Below, piece by piece: positions 1 to 8,327 of a stretch of DNA of 64,000 bases (its first letter is position 1; each line of letters begins with the position of its first letter). The stretch spans positions 87,676 to 151,675 of the forward strand of contig NZ_MVOL01000017.1 of NCBI RefSeq assembly GCF_002018875.1, written 5' to 3'. The DNA comes from Pseudomonas sp. MF4836 (GTDB lineage Bacteria; Pseudomonadota; Gammaproteobacteria; Pseudomonadales; Pseudomonadaceae). A program made the translations under genes and the position numbers. The notes under the pieces were generated by a model that did not search any database, was not told where the DNA came from, and worked only from the letters and a program-made list of their open reading frames with translations.

Positions 1-3
1 TCG

Positions 4-678
4 ATGAGCCAGTCACCCGCCCTGCCCGATGCCCTCGAACTCGGCCAGCGCTGTATCCGGGCATTTACCCAGGTCGTGCCGGCCACCCTCTGTGCGTTCT
101 ATCGCATTGACGAGCAACTGCAGGCCCAACACTTTTCGCTGCATCGCATGACCCCGCACATGCACGACGCTTACCTGCAACGCTACCGTCACTACGACCC
201 GTTGCGGCCCCGCAACTGCGCCGCGGCAGGCCGCCCGGTGCTGTCGCTGCACATGGGCATGGCCCAACAGGGCCGTCACGAGACCGAGGTCTACCAGGGC
301 TTTTTACAACGCAACGGGGTGTGCGATGTGGTGGAGATCCTGGCCAGCGACGGTCAGCGGCCGATTGCCGGCTTGTCGCTGCTGCGTGATGCCAGCCTCG
401 GACGTTTCAGCCCTGATGAGCTGACAACCCTGCACGCCCTGCAGGGGCTGCTGGAAATCGCCGCCCAGGCGCCCTACTCCCAATCCGACCAACGCCTGGC
501 CGCACTCACCCCGAGGGAGCAGGAAATCGCCTGGCTGCTGCGCGAAGGCGCCAGCAACAAAGTCATTGCCCAGCACCTGGGCCTGGGCCTGCCGACGGTC
601 AAGACTCACCTGATCAACCTGTTTCGCAAAGCCGCTGTCGGCAACCGCACCGAGCTGGTCAAGGTGCTATTCCTCTAG
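4..678 (+). CDS. LuxR-family transcriptional regulator
   Basis: A 224-residue DNA-binding regulator. The C-terminal LuxR/GerE helix-turn-helix spans about residues 166-222, starting at LTPREQE and including the recognition helix around GLPTVKTHL. The N-terminal 150 residues form a globular, GAF/autoinducer-like sensor region with no receiver Asp pocket, so this is not a response regulator. The ATG lies 4 bases into the window, so an upstream start cannot be excluded. It is followed on the same strand by moaF, the aminotransferase and the SDR, which it probably controls. The effector is not visible. Confidence 0.8.
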   Translation: MSQSPALPDALELGQRCIRAFTQVVPATLCAFYRIDEQLQAQHFSLHRMTPHMHDAYLQRYRHYDPLRPRNCAAAGRPVLSLHMGMAQQGRHETEVYQGFLQRNGVCDVVEILASDGQRPIAGLSLLRDASLGRFSPDELTTLHALQGLLEIAAQAPYSQSDQRLAALTPREQEIAWLLREGASNKVIAQHLGLGLPTVKTHLINLFRKAAVGNRTELVKVLFL

Positions 679-758
679 AACTCAACCATCCGGTTGATGG
701 GCGACGCGGGTCGACGGGATGACTATGGAGTCTTCCCTCAACCGACAAGACCCAGCCC

Positions 759-1580
759 ATGACCACCCACACACAACCAGAATGGATCACCGTCGGCGCC
801 CTGGCCGATGGCTTTGCCAGCGACAACCACATCCTTCCGGCACTCGATGACCTGAAGGGCCGTAGCCTCACGCTGCACTTCGCCAACGGCTGGCTGATCG
901 AGCACCAATTCGGCGCCGAGACCCTGCACTGGCAAACCGCTGATAACGACGCCAGCGGCGATGCGCCCTATCGCGCCAGCTCAATCCGGCCGGGCATCTA
1001 CCTGGTGGACTTTCTCAAGCTGGAAGACGGCCGGACCCACTCGGTCAGCCTGGTGCTGGACTTGATGCACAACCTATTCACCGCCGTGATCGGGCAAATG
1101 CCGACCCAGGCCGAAGCCGCAGTCGACCTGTTCAGCCGCGCGTTATCCGGCCGGGAGCTGACGGCGGTCAGCGCGCAGTTCCTGCATGGCAGCATCGACT
1201 TGCCCTTCACCCCCGATACCCCTCGACACGCGCCGACCCTGGAGCTGGTTGGCCTGCGCAACCAGTACATCTACAGCGCCACCGAAGCCTATGAACATGT
1301 GTACCTGAACTCGAACTTCTACAGCTGGCAGTGCCTGGAAGGCGTTGAACAGGGGCTGGCGGATACCGACCGCTGCCACTACTACAAGGTCGCCGATCAG
1401 CTCTACCTGTTTGTCTGGCGGGAAAAGATCGTCCCCACCCTGGGCCTGGTATTGATTGACCTGGCAGCCGGCAAGACCGACGGCAAGATCTTCGGCTACC
1501 AGGGCGACGACTTCAGCAGCGCCGCCAACTTCCCGGTGGGCGCCCTCGCCTACGTGCTCAATCGCACCGAATACCGTTAA
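759..1580 (+). CDS. MoaF-family protein
   Basis: A 273-residue soluble protein that looks like a two-domain MoaF protein: an N-terminal lipocalin-like half (about 5-115) and a C-terminal half (about 150-270) rich in aromatic residues, ending in a FGYQGDDFS segment. The family was named after a monoamine-regulated operon in Klebsiella; the automatic label 'molybdenum cofactor biosynthesis protein F' is misleading. It is the first gene of a three-gene operon with a PLP aminotransferase (25-nt gap) and an SDR, which suggests a role in amine or amino-alcohol metabolism. The biochemical activity is unknown. Confidence 0.7.
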   Translation: MTTHTQPEWITVGALADGFASDNHILPALDDLKGRSLTLHFANGWLIEHQFGAETLHWQTADNDASGDAPYRASSIRPGIYLVDFLKLEDGRTHSVSLVLDLMHNLFTAVIGQMPTQAEAAVDLFSRALSGRELTAVSAQFLHGSIDLPFTPDTPRHAPTLELVGLRNQYIYSATEAYEHVYLNSNFYSWQCLEGVEQGLADTDRCHYYKVADQLYLFVWREKIVPTLGLVLIDLAAGKTDGKIFGYQGDDFSSAANFPVGALAYVLNRTEYR

Positions 1581-1605
1581 GCCCCTTTGAACTGGAGCGT
1601 TACCC

Positions 1606-3003
1606 ATGACCCTCGGCCTTGATCTCGAACGTGTTGCCAGTTGCTACCAAACCGAGCTGCGACAATTCGCCGAACGCCATCCCCGTTCCGGCGAGTACTA
1701 CCAGGAAAACCTCAAGCATTGGCTGTACGGTGCTCCCCTGCACTGGATGCAGCAATGGCCGGGGCTATATCCGATCCTGGTCGCCGATGCCCAGGGCGCG
1801 ACCCTGACCGACTGCGACGGGCACACCTATGTCGACTTCGCCCTGGGCGATACCGGCGCCATGTTCGGTCACAGCCAACCGGCGGTCGCCAAAGCCATTG
1901 GCCATCAGGCGCTCCACGGCTCGACCCTGATGCTACCCACTGCCGATAGCCTGTGGGTCGGCCAGGAACTGGTGCGCCGTTTCGGCCTGCCGTACTGGCA
2001 GGTCACGACATCGGCCACTGACGCCAATCGTTTCGTCCTGCGCCTGTGCCGGATGATCACCGGTCGCGAAAAGGTGCTGGTGTTCAACTGCAATTACCAC
2101 GGCAGCGTCGACGAGTCCCAGGTGGAGTTCGACAGCGCCGGACAGATGATTCCTCGCGAAGGGGTGCACGCCAACGGAATCAAACATGACACCACCACGC
2201 GACTGGTGGAATTCAATGACCTGGCCGCCCTCGAAGCCGCCCTGGCCCAGGGTGACGTGGCCGCGGTACTGACCGAACCCTTCATGACCAACGTCGGCAT
2301 GGTGCCGCCGGCACCTGGCTTTCACGATGGCCTGCGAGCACTGACACGACGCTTCGATGTGCCGCTGATCATCGATGAAACCCACACCATCTCCTGCGGC
2401 CCTGGCGGCTACAGCGGCGAACACGGCTTGCAGGCGGACTTCTTTGTGCTCGGCAAATGCATCGCTGGCGGTATTCCCGCTGCGATATGGGGCTGCAGCC
2501 AGGCCATGGCCGAGCGGATCTGGCGGGTGCTGCCGCATTTCCAGCCGGGACAGGCGATCAACCATTTCGGCTTCGGCGGCACCCTGGCCGGCAACGCCCT
2601 GCAAATGGCCGCCATGCGCGCGACCTTCAGCGACGTGATGACCGAGGCCAACTATGCCCACATGATCACGCTGGCCGAGCGGCTGCGTGAGGGGGTCCAG
2701 CGCATCATCGACACCCATCGCCTGCCCTGGCATGTGACTCGCATCGGCGCGCGCGTCGAATACCTGTTTATGGACCACGCCCCGCGCAATGGCGGCGAAG
2801 CCCATCACGCGCGCCATGGGTTGATCGAGGCCTACCTGCACCTGTACCTGCTGAACCGTGGGGTGTTGCTGACGCCCTTCCACAACATGGCCCTGATGTG
2901 CCCGGCCACCACCGCGCAGGACGTCGACCTGCACAATCGCTTGCTGGACCAGTGCCTGAGCCAGGTCCTTGCCCAGCCCAACCTTCAGGGAGCTGTTTCA
3001 TGA
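1606..3003 (+). CDS. Class III PLP-dependent aminotransferase
   Basis: A 465-residue fold-type I, class III aminotransferase (glutamate-1-semialdehyde/omega-transaminase group). Visible hallmarks are the cofactor-binding Asp257 in IIDETHT and the Schiff-base Lys284 in LGKCIAGG, 27 residues apart as in the family. The middle gene of the moaF-aminotransferase-SDR operon; its TGA overlaps the ATG of the SDR, so the two are translationally coupled. The substrate cannot be read from sequence. The pairing with an SDR suggests interconversion of an amine or amino acid with a carbonyl compound that the SDR then reduces or oxidises. Confidence 0.85.
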   Translation: MTLGLDLERVASCYQTELRQFAERHPRSGEYYQENLKHWLYGAPLHWMQQWPGLYPILVADAQGATLTDCDGHTYVDFALGDTGAMFGHSQPAVAKAIGHQALHGSTLMLPTADSLWVGQELVRRFGLPYWQVTTSATDANRFVLRLCRMITGREKVLVFNCNYHGSVDESQVEFDSAGQMIPREGVHANGIKHDTTTRLVEFNDLAALEAALAQGDVAAVLTEPFMTNVGMVPPAPGFHDGLRALTRRFDVPLIIDETHTISCGPGGYSGEHGLQADFFVLGKCIAGGIPAAIWGCSQAMAERIWRVLPHFQPGQAINHFGFGGTLAGNALQMAAMRATFSDVMTEANYAHMITLAERLREGVQRIIDTHRLPWHVTRIGARVEYLFMDHAPRNGGEAHHARHGLIEAYLHLYLLNRGVLLTPFHNMALMCPATTAQDVDLHNRLLDQCLSQVLAQPNLQGAVS

Positions 3004-3764
3004 GCCAGGACCTGACAGGACGTATCGCCCTGGTCACCGGTGCCGGCCAGGGCATTGGCCGGGCGATTGCCCAGGTGTTTGCAGCACAGGGGGCCAAGGT
3101 CATGCTGGCGACCCGCTCCCGGGACAACGGTGAACAAACCCTGCGCCTGATACGCGAGGCCGGGGGCCAGGCCGAGTTGCTGACGGTCGACCTTGGCAGT
3201 CGCAGCGCCGCCAATCGGGCGGTAGAAGCCACCCTTGAAACCTTTGGCGGACTGGACCTGCTGCTGCACAACGCCGGCGTGTTTCCGATGCAGAAGCTGA
3301 TCGACCTGAGCGATGACACCTTGGAGCAGACCCTGGCGGTCAACCTCAAGAGCTGCTTCTGGCTGACCCAGGCCGCCTTGCCAACGCTGCGCCTCGCCCA
3401 GCACCCGCGCATCGTCATCACCTCCTCGGTCACCGGCCCACGCACGGCGATTCCCGGGCTGGCCCACTACGCCGCGTCCAAGGCCGGGGTCAACGGTTTT
3501 ATCCGCAGCGCGGCGCTGGAACTGGCCGAATATGGAATCACGGTCAATGGGGTCGAGCCCGGCCTGATTGCCACCCAGGCCATGGCCAACCTCGGTGACT
3601 CTCCGGAGTTGGCCGAGCATATCCCGCTCAAGCGCCTGGGCAGCCCCGAGGACATTGCCTATGCCATGCTGTTTCTGGCGTCGCGCAACGCCGGCTATAT
3701 CACTGGGCAAACCCTGGTTGTCGATGGTGGTGCGCTGTTGCCGGAAAATGCACAACTGAGCTGA
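3000..3764 (+). CDS. SDR-family oxidoreductase
   Basis: A classical short-chain dehydrogenase/reductase of 254 residues. It has the TGxxxGxG nucleotide loop (Gly14, 18, 20), NAG at about 91-93, catalytic Ser142/143, and the YxxxK pair Tyr157/Lys161. A longer frame opens upstream, but the ATG at 3000 overlaps the aminotransferase stop (ATGA), and starting there gives the normal SDR N-terminus DLTGRIALVTG. Last gene of the operon. Substrate unknown. Confidence 0.88.
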   Translation: MSQDLTGRIALVTGAGQGIGRAIAQVFAAQGAKVMLATRSRDNGEQTLRLIREAGGQAELLTVDLGSRSAANRAVEATLETFGGLDLLLHNAGVFPMQKLIDLSDDTLEQTLAVNLKSCFWLTQAALPTLRLAQHPRIVITSSVTGPRTAIPGLAHYAASKAGVNGFIRSAALELAEYGITVNGVEPGLIATQAMANLGDSPELAEHIPLKRLGSPEDIAYAMLFLASRNAGYITGQTLVVDGGALLPENAQLS

Positions 3765-3799
3765 GGCAGTCGCCGTCCGTGGTGCAAGCCCTGGAGTCG

Positions 3800-3866
3800 T
3801 TAGGGCGCTGCCGAGGGCCAGCGCAGCCTGCGGCAGCGGCTACAGAAGGTTGTAGCCGCTGCCGAG
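3800..3866. repeat. REP palindrome pair
   Basis: The 14-mer CGGCAGCGGCTACA (3831-3844) faces its exact inverse TGTAGCCGCTGCCG (3851-3864) across 6 bases. A further GCTGCCG/CGGCAGC stem lies to the left. The same 14-mer recurs at 63604 and 63695. This is the typical repetitive extragenic palindrome of fluorescens-group pseudomonads. It sits between two convergent genes, where such elements often act as transcript 3' ends. Confidence 0.8.
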
Positions 3867-3929
3867 CCGCGCGTGGACGCCAGGATCCAAGGGCAGGTTC
3901 GGCACTCCAGCTCAACTCGCCCGCCGCCC

Positions 3930-5024
3930 TCAACTGCCGGTGCGGATCTTGTTCCACAGCCGGGTACGGATCCGGTCGATGTTCAGCGGCATGGCTTCCA
4001 GGGCAAACAGTTTGCCCATCATGTCCGGGCTCGGATAAACCTTGGTGTCGTTCTTGATTGCAGGGTCGATCAGGCTGTCTGCCTGCTGGTTACCGTTGGC
4101 GTAATGCACGTAGTTGCTGATAGCGGCCATGACGTCAGGGCGCAGCAGGTAGTTCATAAAGGCGTAACCCGCCTTCTCATCCGGAGCATCGGCCGGCATC
4201 GCCACCATGTCGAACCAGATGGCTGCGCCCTCCTTGGGAATCGAATAGCCGATTTCCACGCCATTCTTGGCTTCTTTGGCCCGGCTTTCAGCCTGCAGGA
4301 TGTCGCCGGAGAATCCCACCGCCACGCAGATGTCACCGTTAGCCAGGTCGCTGGTGTATTTGGAGGAGTGGAAGTAGCTGATGTAAGGCCGAACTTTCAT
4401 CAGCAGTTCCTCGGCTTTTTTGTAATCCGCCGGGTTCTGGCTGTGGTGAGGCAACCCAAGGTAGTTCAAGGCTGCTGGGAGCAACTCGGGACCGTTATCG
4501 AGGATCGCCACCCCGCACTTCTGCAACTTCTGCATGTTTTCGGGCTTGAAGATCAGGTCCCAGGAGTCCACCGGCGCATTGTCGCCCAGCACCGCCTTGA
4601 CCTTGGCCATGTTGTAGCCGATGCCGGTGCTGCCCCACAGGTAAGGAAACCCATGCGCATTGCCCGGGTCGTTGGTTTGCAGGGCCTTGAGCAGTACCGG
4701 GTTGAGGTTCTTCCAGTTCGGCAACTGGTCCTTGTCGAGCTTTTTCAGGGCGCCACCCTGGATCTGCCGGGCCATGAAGTGGTTTGACGGAAACACCACG
4801 TCATACCCGGATTTGCCGGTCATCAACTTGCCGTCCAGGGTTTCGTTGCTGTCATAGACGTCGTAGCTGAAACCGATGGCGGTTTCCTTCTGGAAATTCT
4901 TCATCGTGTCCGGCGCGATGTAGTCCGACCAGTTGTAGATCTTCACCGTCTCGGCGGCCTGGCCGAGTGCAGCGACAAGCATCAGGGGAGCGAACAGCAG
5001 CGAAGCTGGGGTCATGCGGGTCAT
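3930..5024 (-). CDS. Polyamine-type ABC transporter substrate-binding protein
   Basis: A 364-residue periplasmic solute-binding protein of the PotF/SpuD type. It has a cleavable signal peptide (about residues 1-23, ending in GQAAE) followed by the family opening VKIYNWSDYIAPD. Later aromatic and acidic motifs (WGSTGIGYN, SGYDVVFPSN, WFDMVAMP) match the polyamine pocket architecture. No permease or ATPase genes are adjacent, so it is an orphan binding protein that must share a transporter or act in sensing. The gene is on the same strand as a cupin and an amine-oxidising flavoprotein, supporting a link to polyamine use. AGGAAT lies at a normal distance before the ATG. Confidence 0.85.
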   Translation of the reverse strand: MTRMTPASLLFAPLMLVAALGQAAETVKIYNWSDYIAPDTMKNFQKETAIGFSYDVYDSNETLDGKLMTGKSGYDVVFPSNHFMARQIQGGALKKLDKDQLPNWKNLNPVLLKALQTNDPGNAHGFPYLWGSTGIGYNMAKVKAVLGDNAPVDSWDLIFKPENMQKLQKCGVAILDNGPELLPAALNYLGLPHHSQNPADYKKAEELLMKVRPYISYFHSSKYTSDLANGDICVAVGFSGDILQAESRAKEAKNGVEIGYSIPKEGAAIWFDMVAMPADAPDEKAGYAFMNYLLRPDVMAAISNYVHYANGNQQADSLIDPAIKNDTKVYPSPDMMGKLFALEAMPLNIDRIRTRLWNKIRTGS

Positions 5025-5088
5025 GGGGCGATTCCTGGGTATGGGCTATTTTTATTGGCAGGCAATCAAGGGATCAGGGATCAAAGGA

Positions 5089-5430
5089 TCAGAAAATCAA
5101 TACATAGCTCTTGCGCACGGTTTCCTGGATATCCCAGATTCCGGTGCTGTTGGCCGGCAACATCAGGGCATCGCCGGCTTCTATGGTCAGGGTTTCACCG
5201 TTGTCTGGAGTAAAGGTGCAGCGGCCTTGAATAAAGTGGCAGAACTCCTGGGCCACGATCTGCCGCCGCCAGCGCCCCGGTGTGCACTCCCAGATGCCGG
5301 TCTCGACCCCGTCGTTACGCTCGACGCAGGTCACCGACGTGACGGCGACCGGGCTACCCAGGGGCACGGCGACCGGGCTCGATTGATCGAGGACAGCCGT
5401 GGCGGTGTTCTTGAATTGAGTGATGCTCAT
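5089..5430 (-). CDS. Cupin-domain protein (DUF861-like)
   Basis: A 113-residue single-domain cupin. The central part has the beta-barrel pattern with FCHFIQGRCTF and GDALMLPANSTG, as in the small cupins found in polyamine and ethanolamine catabolic clusters. It sits between the flavin oxidoreductase and the binding protein on the same strand with short gaps, so it is probably co-transcribed. Whether it is an enzyme or a metabolite-binding accessory cannot be told. Confidence 0.75.
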   Translation of the reverse strand: MSITQFKNTATAVLDQSSPVAVPLGSPVAVTSVTCVERNDGVETGIWECTPGRWRRQIVAQEFCHFIQGRCTFTPDNGETLTIEAGDALMLPANSTGIWDIQETVRKSYVLIF

Positions 5431-5460
5431 GGTTCTACCTATGGGTTGGAAATCGCACAG

Positions 5461-6867
5461 TCAGTGCATGAAGCCTTCCATGAAACCGGCCACGCGACTG
5501 GCCAACTTGCGCCGCCACGGTGGGCTGGCCGGGTTGGCCAGGGTCTGGTCTTCATGGACAAAACTGCGAATGATCGCGTTGTAGCCCAGCCAGCGACAGG
5601 GTTCAGGCTCCCAGGGGCGCAAGCCATCCACACGACCCTCGGCCATGACCCAGGGCTGGCGCACCAGCGGGCTGTCGCGTTCAAGAATCAGATCGGCCAG
5701 GGTGCGGCCGCCGAGGTTGCTGGCTCCAACCCCTTCGCCACCGTAGCCACCGGCCAGGGCAATGCCATGGCGCCGGTCGCAGAGCATATGGGGCTTGAAG
5801 TGGCGGGACATGCCCAGGTTGCCGCCCCAGGAGTGGGTGATGCGCACATTCTTCAGCTGTGGGAACAGCTCGCCGAACAGATACCGGCGCAACCCGACTT
5901 CGTTGTCGCTCAAGGTGAAGTCATGCCGCAGCTTGCCGGCAAAGCGGTATCCGCCACGGGCACCGAACACCAGGCGGTTATCCAGGGTGCGCTGGCCGTA
6001 GGTCACCTGACGGCTGCTTTCACTGAACGCTTGCCCGTGCTCCAGGCCGATCTCGTCCCACAGTGCCTGGGACAGCGGCTCGGTGGCCACCAACAGGCTC
6101 TGCACTGGCATCTGATAACGGCCCAGGGGCGGCAAGGTCACCGAGTAGCCTTCTACCGCCGGTACCGTCCAACGGCTACGCACTTGGGCCTTGACCGTTT
6201 GCAGCCCGCCAGACTGCCAATGGGTGACCGGGCTGTTTTCGTAGATCTGCACGCCCATGCCTTCAACCACCCGCGCCAGGCCACGTACCAGTTTGGCGGG
6301 ATGGATGGTCGCGCAATGAGGGGAATAGATAGCGCCATAGGCATTGGCGATACGCACCTGCTGGCCCAGTTGCTCAGGGCTGAGCCAGTGGTAGTCGGCA
6401 TCGGTAAGGCCCTGGGCATGCAGCTTGGCCAGGTATTGACGCAGGCCAGTTTCCTGTTCGGGATAGCGCGCCGCGCAGTACAACACCCCGCTCTTGCGGT
6501 AATCACAGTCGATGGCTTCACGTTCGATGACGTTTGCCACCTCATCCGGAATGCTGTGGAGCAGATCAAAGGACGCCCGACGCTCTTCGCTCGACAACCC
6601 GGCCAGCAACCTGTCCTCCCCCAACAGATTGCCCATTAGCCAGCCACCATTGCGCCCAGAGGCACCGAAGCCGGCGGTCTGGGCCTCGACAATGGCGATG
6701 CGCAACTGCGGCGCCTGGCGCTTGAGGTAGTAAGCCGTCCACAGCCCGGTGTAACCGGCACCGATGATGGCTACGTCGACATCCAGATCCTGCTCAAGAG
6801 ACGGCCGCGCCAGCAGCGGCTCGTCGAGCTGGTCCATCCACAAACTGATAGTGCGCCATGCTGGCAT
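5461..6867 (-). CDS. FAD-dependent amine oxidoreductase (PuuB/DAO-like)
   Basis: A D-amino-acid-oxidase-family flavoprotein of 468 residues. The N-terminal dinucleotide fold VAIIGAGYTGLWTAYYL and a C-terminal GGYGGEGVGASN segment bind FAD. The arrangement resembles gamma-glutamylputrescine oxidase (PuuB). I chose the ATG at 6867 because GGAG stands 7 nt upstream; an in-frame start 15 nt earlier has no such site. Together with the PotF-like protein and cupin it suggests oxidation of a polyamine or a related secondary amine. Confidence 0.8.
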   Translation of the reverse strand: MPAWRTISLWMDQLDEPLLARPSLEQDLDVDVAIIGAGYTGLWTAYYLKRQAPQLRIAIVEAQTAGFGASGRNGGWLMGNLLGEDRLLAGLSSEERRASFDLLHSIPDEVANVIEREAIDCDYRKSGVLYCAARYPEQETGLRQYLAKLHAQGLTDADYHWLSPEQLGQQVRIANAYGAIYSPHCATIHPAKLVRGLARVVEGMGVQIYENSPVTHWQSGGLQTVKAQVRSRWTVPAVEGYSVTLPPLGRYQMPVQSLLVATEPLSQALWDEIGLEHGQAFSESSRQVTYGQRTLDNRLVFGARGGYRFAGKLRHDFTLSDNEVGLRRYLFGELFPQLKNVRITHSWGGNLGMSRHFKPHMLCDRRHGIALAGGYGGEGVGASNLGGRTLADLILERDSPLVRQPWVMAEGRVDGLRPWEPEPCRWLGYNAIIRSFVHEDQTLANPASPPWRRKLASRVAGFMEGFMH

Positions 6868-6918
6868 GCAACAACTCCGCAACCGAGTTTTCGATAGCGG
6901 CGATCCTAGTGGCTGGGG

Positions 6919-7734
6919 TCAGGCGTTGTCTTGCGCGCGTGCACGCAAAGAAATTTGCTTGGCGTAAGCCTTGGGCGACTGGCCGGTGTGCTGGCGAAAA
7001 CAGCTGTAGAACGCCGACAGCGAATTGAAGCCGGCGGCAAAGGCCAACTCATCGACACGCAGCGGAGGCGTCGCCTGGTCCAACGCCAGCAGCAGGTGCT
7101 GCAAGCGCGCCTGGTTCACATAGCGGTAGAAGCTCTGGCCCAGTACTTGGTTGAGCAGGTAAGAAATCTGATTGCGGCTGTAACCGCACTCCTTCGCCAC
7201 CCGTTGCAAATCCAGCTCAGGATCCAGATACGGCTGTTGCCGCTCGAAATACTGCTGCAAGTCTTCGGCCATGAAGCTCAGTTGGCGCGGCGACAATCCC
7301 AGGCGGCTCGCAGCTGGGCGCATGCTGTGGCGCGCTTTGTCGGGCAGGGTCTCGTGCACCAAAGAGGCGTATTCATTGACGCGCCAGATCAGACCGTCAC
7401 GCACGGTAATCGCCTCGCTGGCGCGAAATGACACCAGGCCGCGGCCGCCACGCAACGTGACCTGGTACTGGATAAACGCAGTATTGCCATCCACCCGGAT
7501 GCGATCGCTGTGCTCCAGGGCTTCGTCCGCGTCGCGGGGCATGCTGCTGGCCACGTACTCACGCAATTGATCCAGGCCCAGGGTGCGGTTCTGGAAAAAG
7601 TCGTTGTATTGAATCTCGGGATGGTAAAGCGCCATCACGCCATCCAGATCCCGGTGCTTCCAGCACAGGTGATAGCGCATCACGGTTTCGGCGGTGGCCT
7701 GGGTTTGCTGCGGGCCGTCATCAAAGGCGGACAT
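6919..7734 (-). CDS. AraC-family regulator with SnoaL-like N-terminus
   Basis: A 271-residue regulator. Residues about 10-135 form a SnoaL/NTF2-like domain (HLCWKHRDLDGVMALYHP), an unusual sensor for this family. The C-terminal 100 residues are a double helix-turn-helix of AraC type, ending with the second motif DELAFAAGFNSLSAFYSCF and the signature GQSPKAY. The longer reading frame would need a TTG start; the ATG at 7734 is preferred. It lies directly upstream of the FAD oxidoreductase on the same strand and probably controls that set. Confidence 0.8.
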   Translation of the reverse strand: MSAFDDGPQQTQATAETVMRYHLCWKHRDLDGVMALYHPEIQYNDFFQNRTLGLDQLREYVASSMPRDADEALEHSDRIRVDGNTAFIQYQVTLRGGRGLVSFRASEAITVRDGLIWRVNEYASLVHETLPDKARHSMRPAASRLGLSPRQLSFMAEDLQQYFERQQPYLDPELDLQRVAKECGYSRNQISYLLNQVLGQSFYRYVNQARLQHLLLALDQATPPLRVDELAFAAGFNSLSAFYSCFRQHTGQSPKAYAKQISLRARAQDNA

Positions 7735-8010
7735 AGGGCACTCGTCAAAATAAAAACCGAGCTTGCCGAAGTTGGCAGGCGGCTTCAATGGGCAATCCCG
7801 GTCGCGCGAATACTGGCATTGTGCCCAAAAATCGCGAGGACATGACCTGCATCAAAATTCTGCAAGGCAATCGCCAAACGGCCTGAAAAAAAACCGCGGA
7901 CTGTCACAAGCGGGTGCTATTTTTACAAGCTCCACAGGAAGGACCATCGACGGTCCATCCTTACCTACCGCGAGCAAAAGGAAGCGCTCAATGATCCAGG
8001 TGGGCATCTC

Positions 8011-8280
8011 ATGAATAGAGTTTCCGTCAGCAAGGTCACCTTTCCCAACGCATGTCAGTTGATGCGCTGGCATTTTCACCCCATGGGTTTCGAGGCCAGC
8101 ATGGATGCGCCCGGCAGCATGATCGCCCGGCTCTTCGATCGCGTCAGTGGCGAAACCATGATCGCCATAGCCGGCATCCCCTGCGCCACCGTGATGAACG
8201 CCACCGACGTCGAGCGAATAATCGAGGCGGTGGAAGATGAACTTGAGTCCTTCACGCCGCCTTTGGCACTCAAGGCCTGA
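8011..8280 (+). CDS. DUF1652 protein
   Basis: An 89-residue protein of the Pseudomonas DUF1652 family, recognisable from its order of motifs: a start with a short helix, then SMIARLFDRVSGE, then AIAGI and a C-terminal helix VERIIEAVEDELE. Function unknown; this family is scattered in many copies in the genus. It stands alone, with a terminator right after it. Confidence 0.75.
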   Translation: MNRVSVSKVTFPNACQLMRWHFHPMGFEASMDAPGSMIARLFDRVSGETMIAIAGIPCATVMNATDVERIIEAVEDELESFTPPLALKA

Positions 8281-8300
8281 CTACCCAACCTTTTGAACCA

Positions 8301-8327
8301 AAGCCCGCTTATGCAGCGGGCTTTTTC
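8301..8327 (+). terminator. Rho-independent terminator
   Basis: AGCCCGC, a 6-nt loop, GCGGGCT and then TTTTT, 20 bases after the DUF1652 stop. The T-run touches the stop codon of the convergent helicase gene. Confidence 0.85.

Noticed and set aside
759..1580. MoaF as a molybdenum cofactor enzyme
   Set aside because: No other mo-cofactor gene is near, and the name comes from a monoamine-regulated operon; the automatic label is misleading.
5014..6639. Open frame of 541 codons on the plus strand
   Set aside because: Antisense to the cupin and FAD oxidoreductase genes, which have family motifs and ribosome sites.
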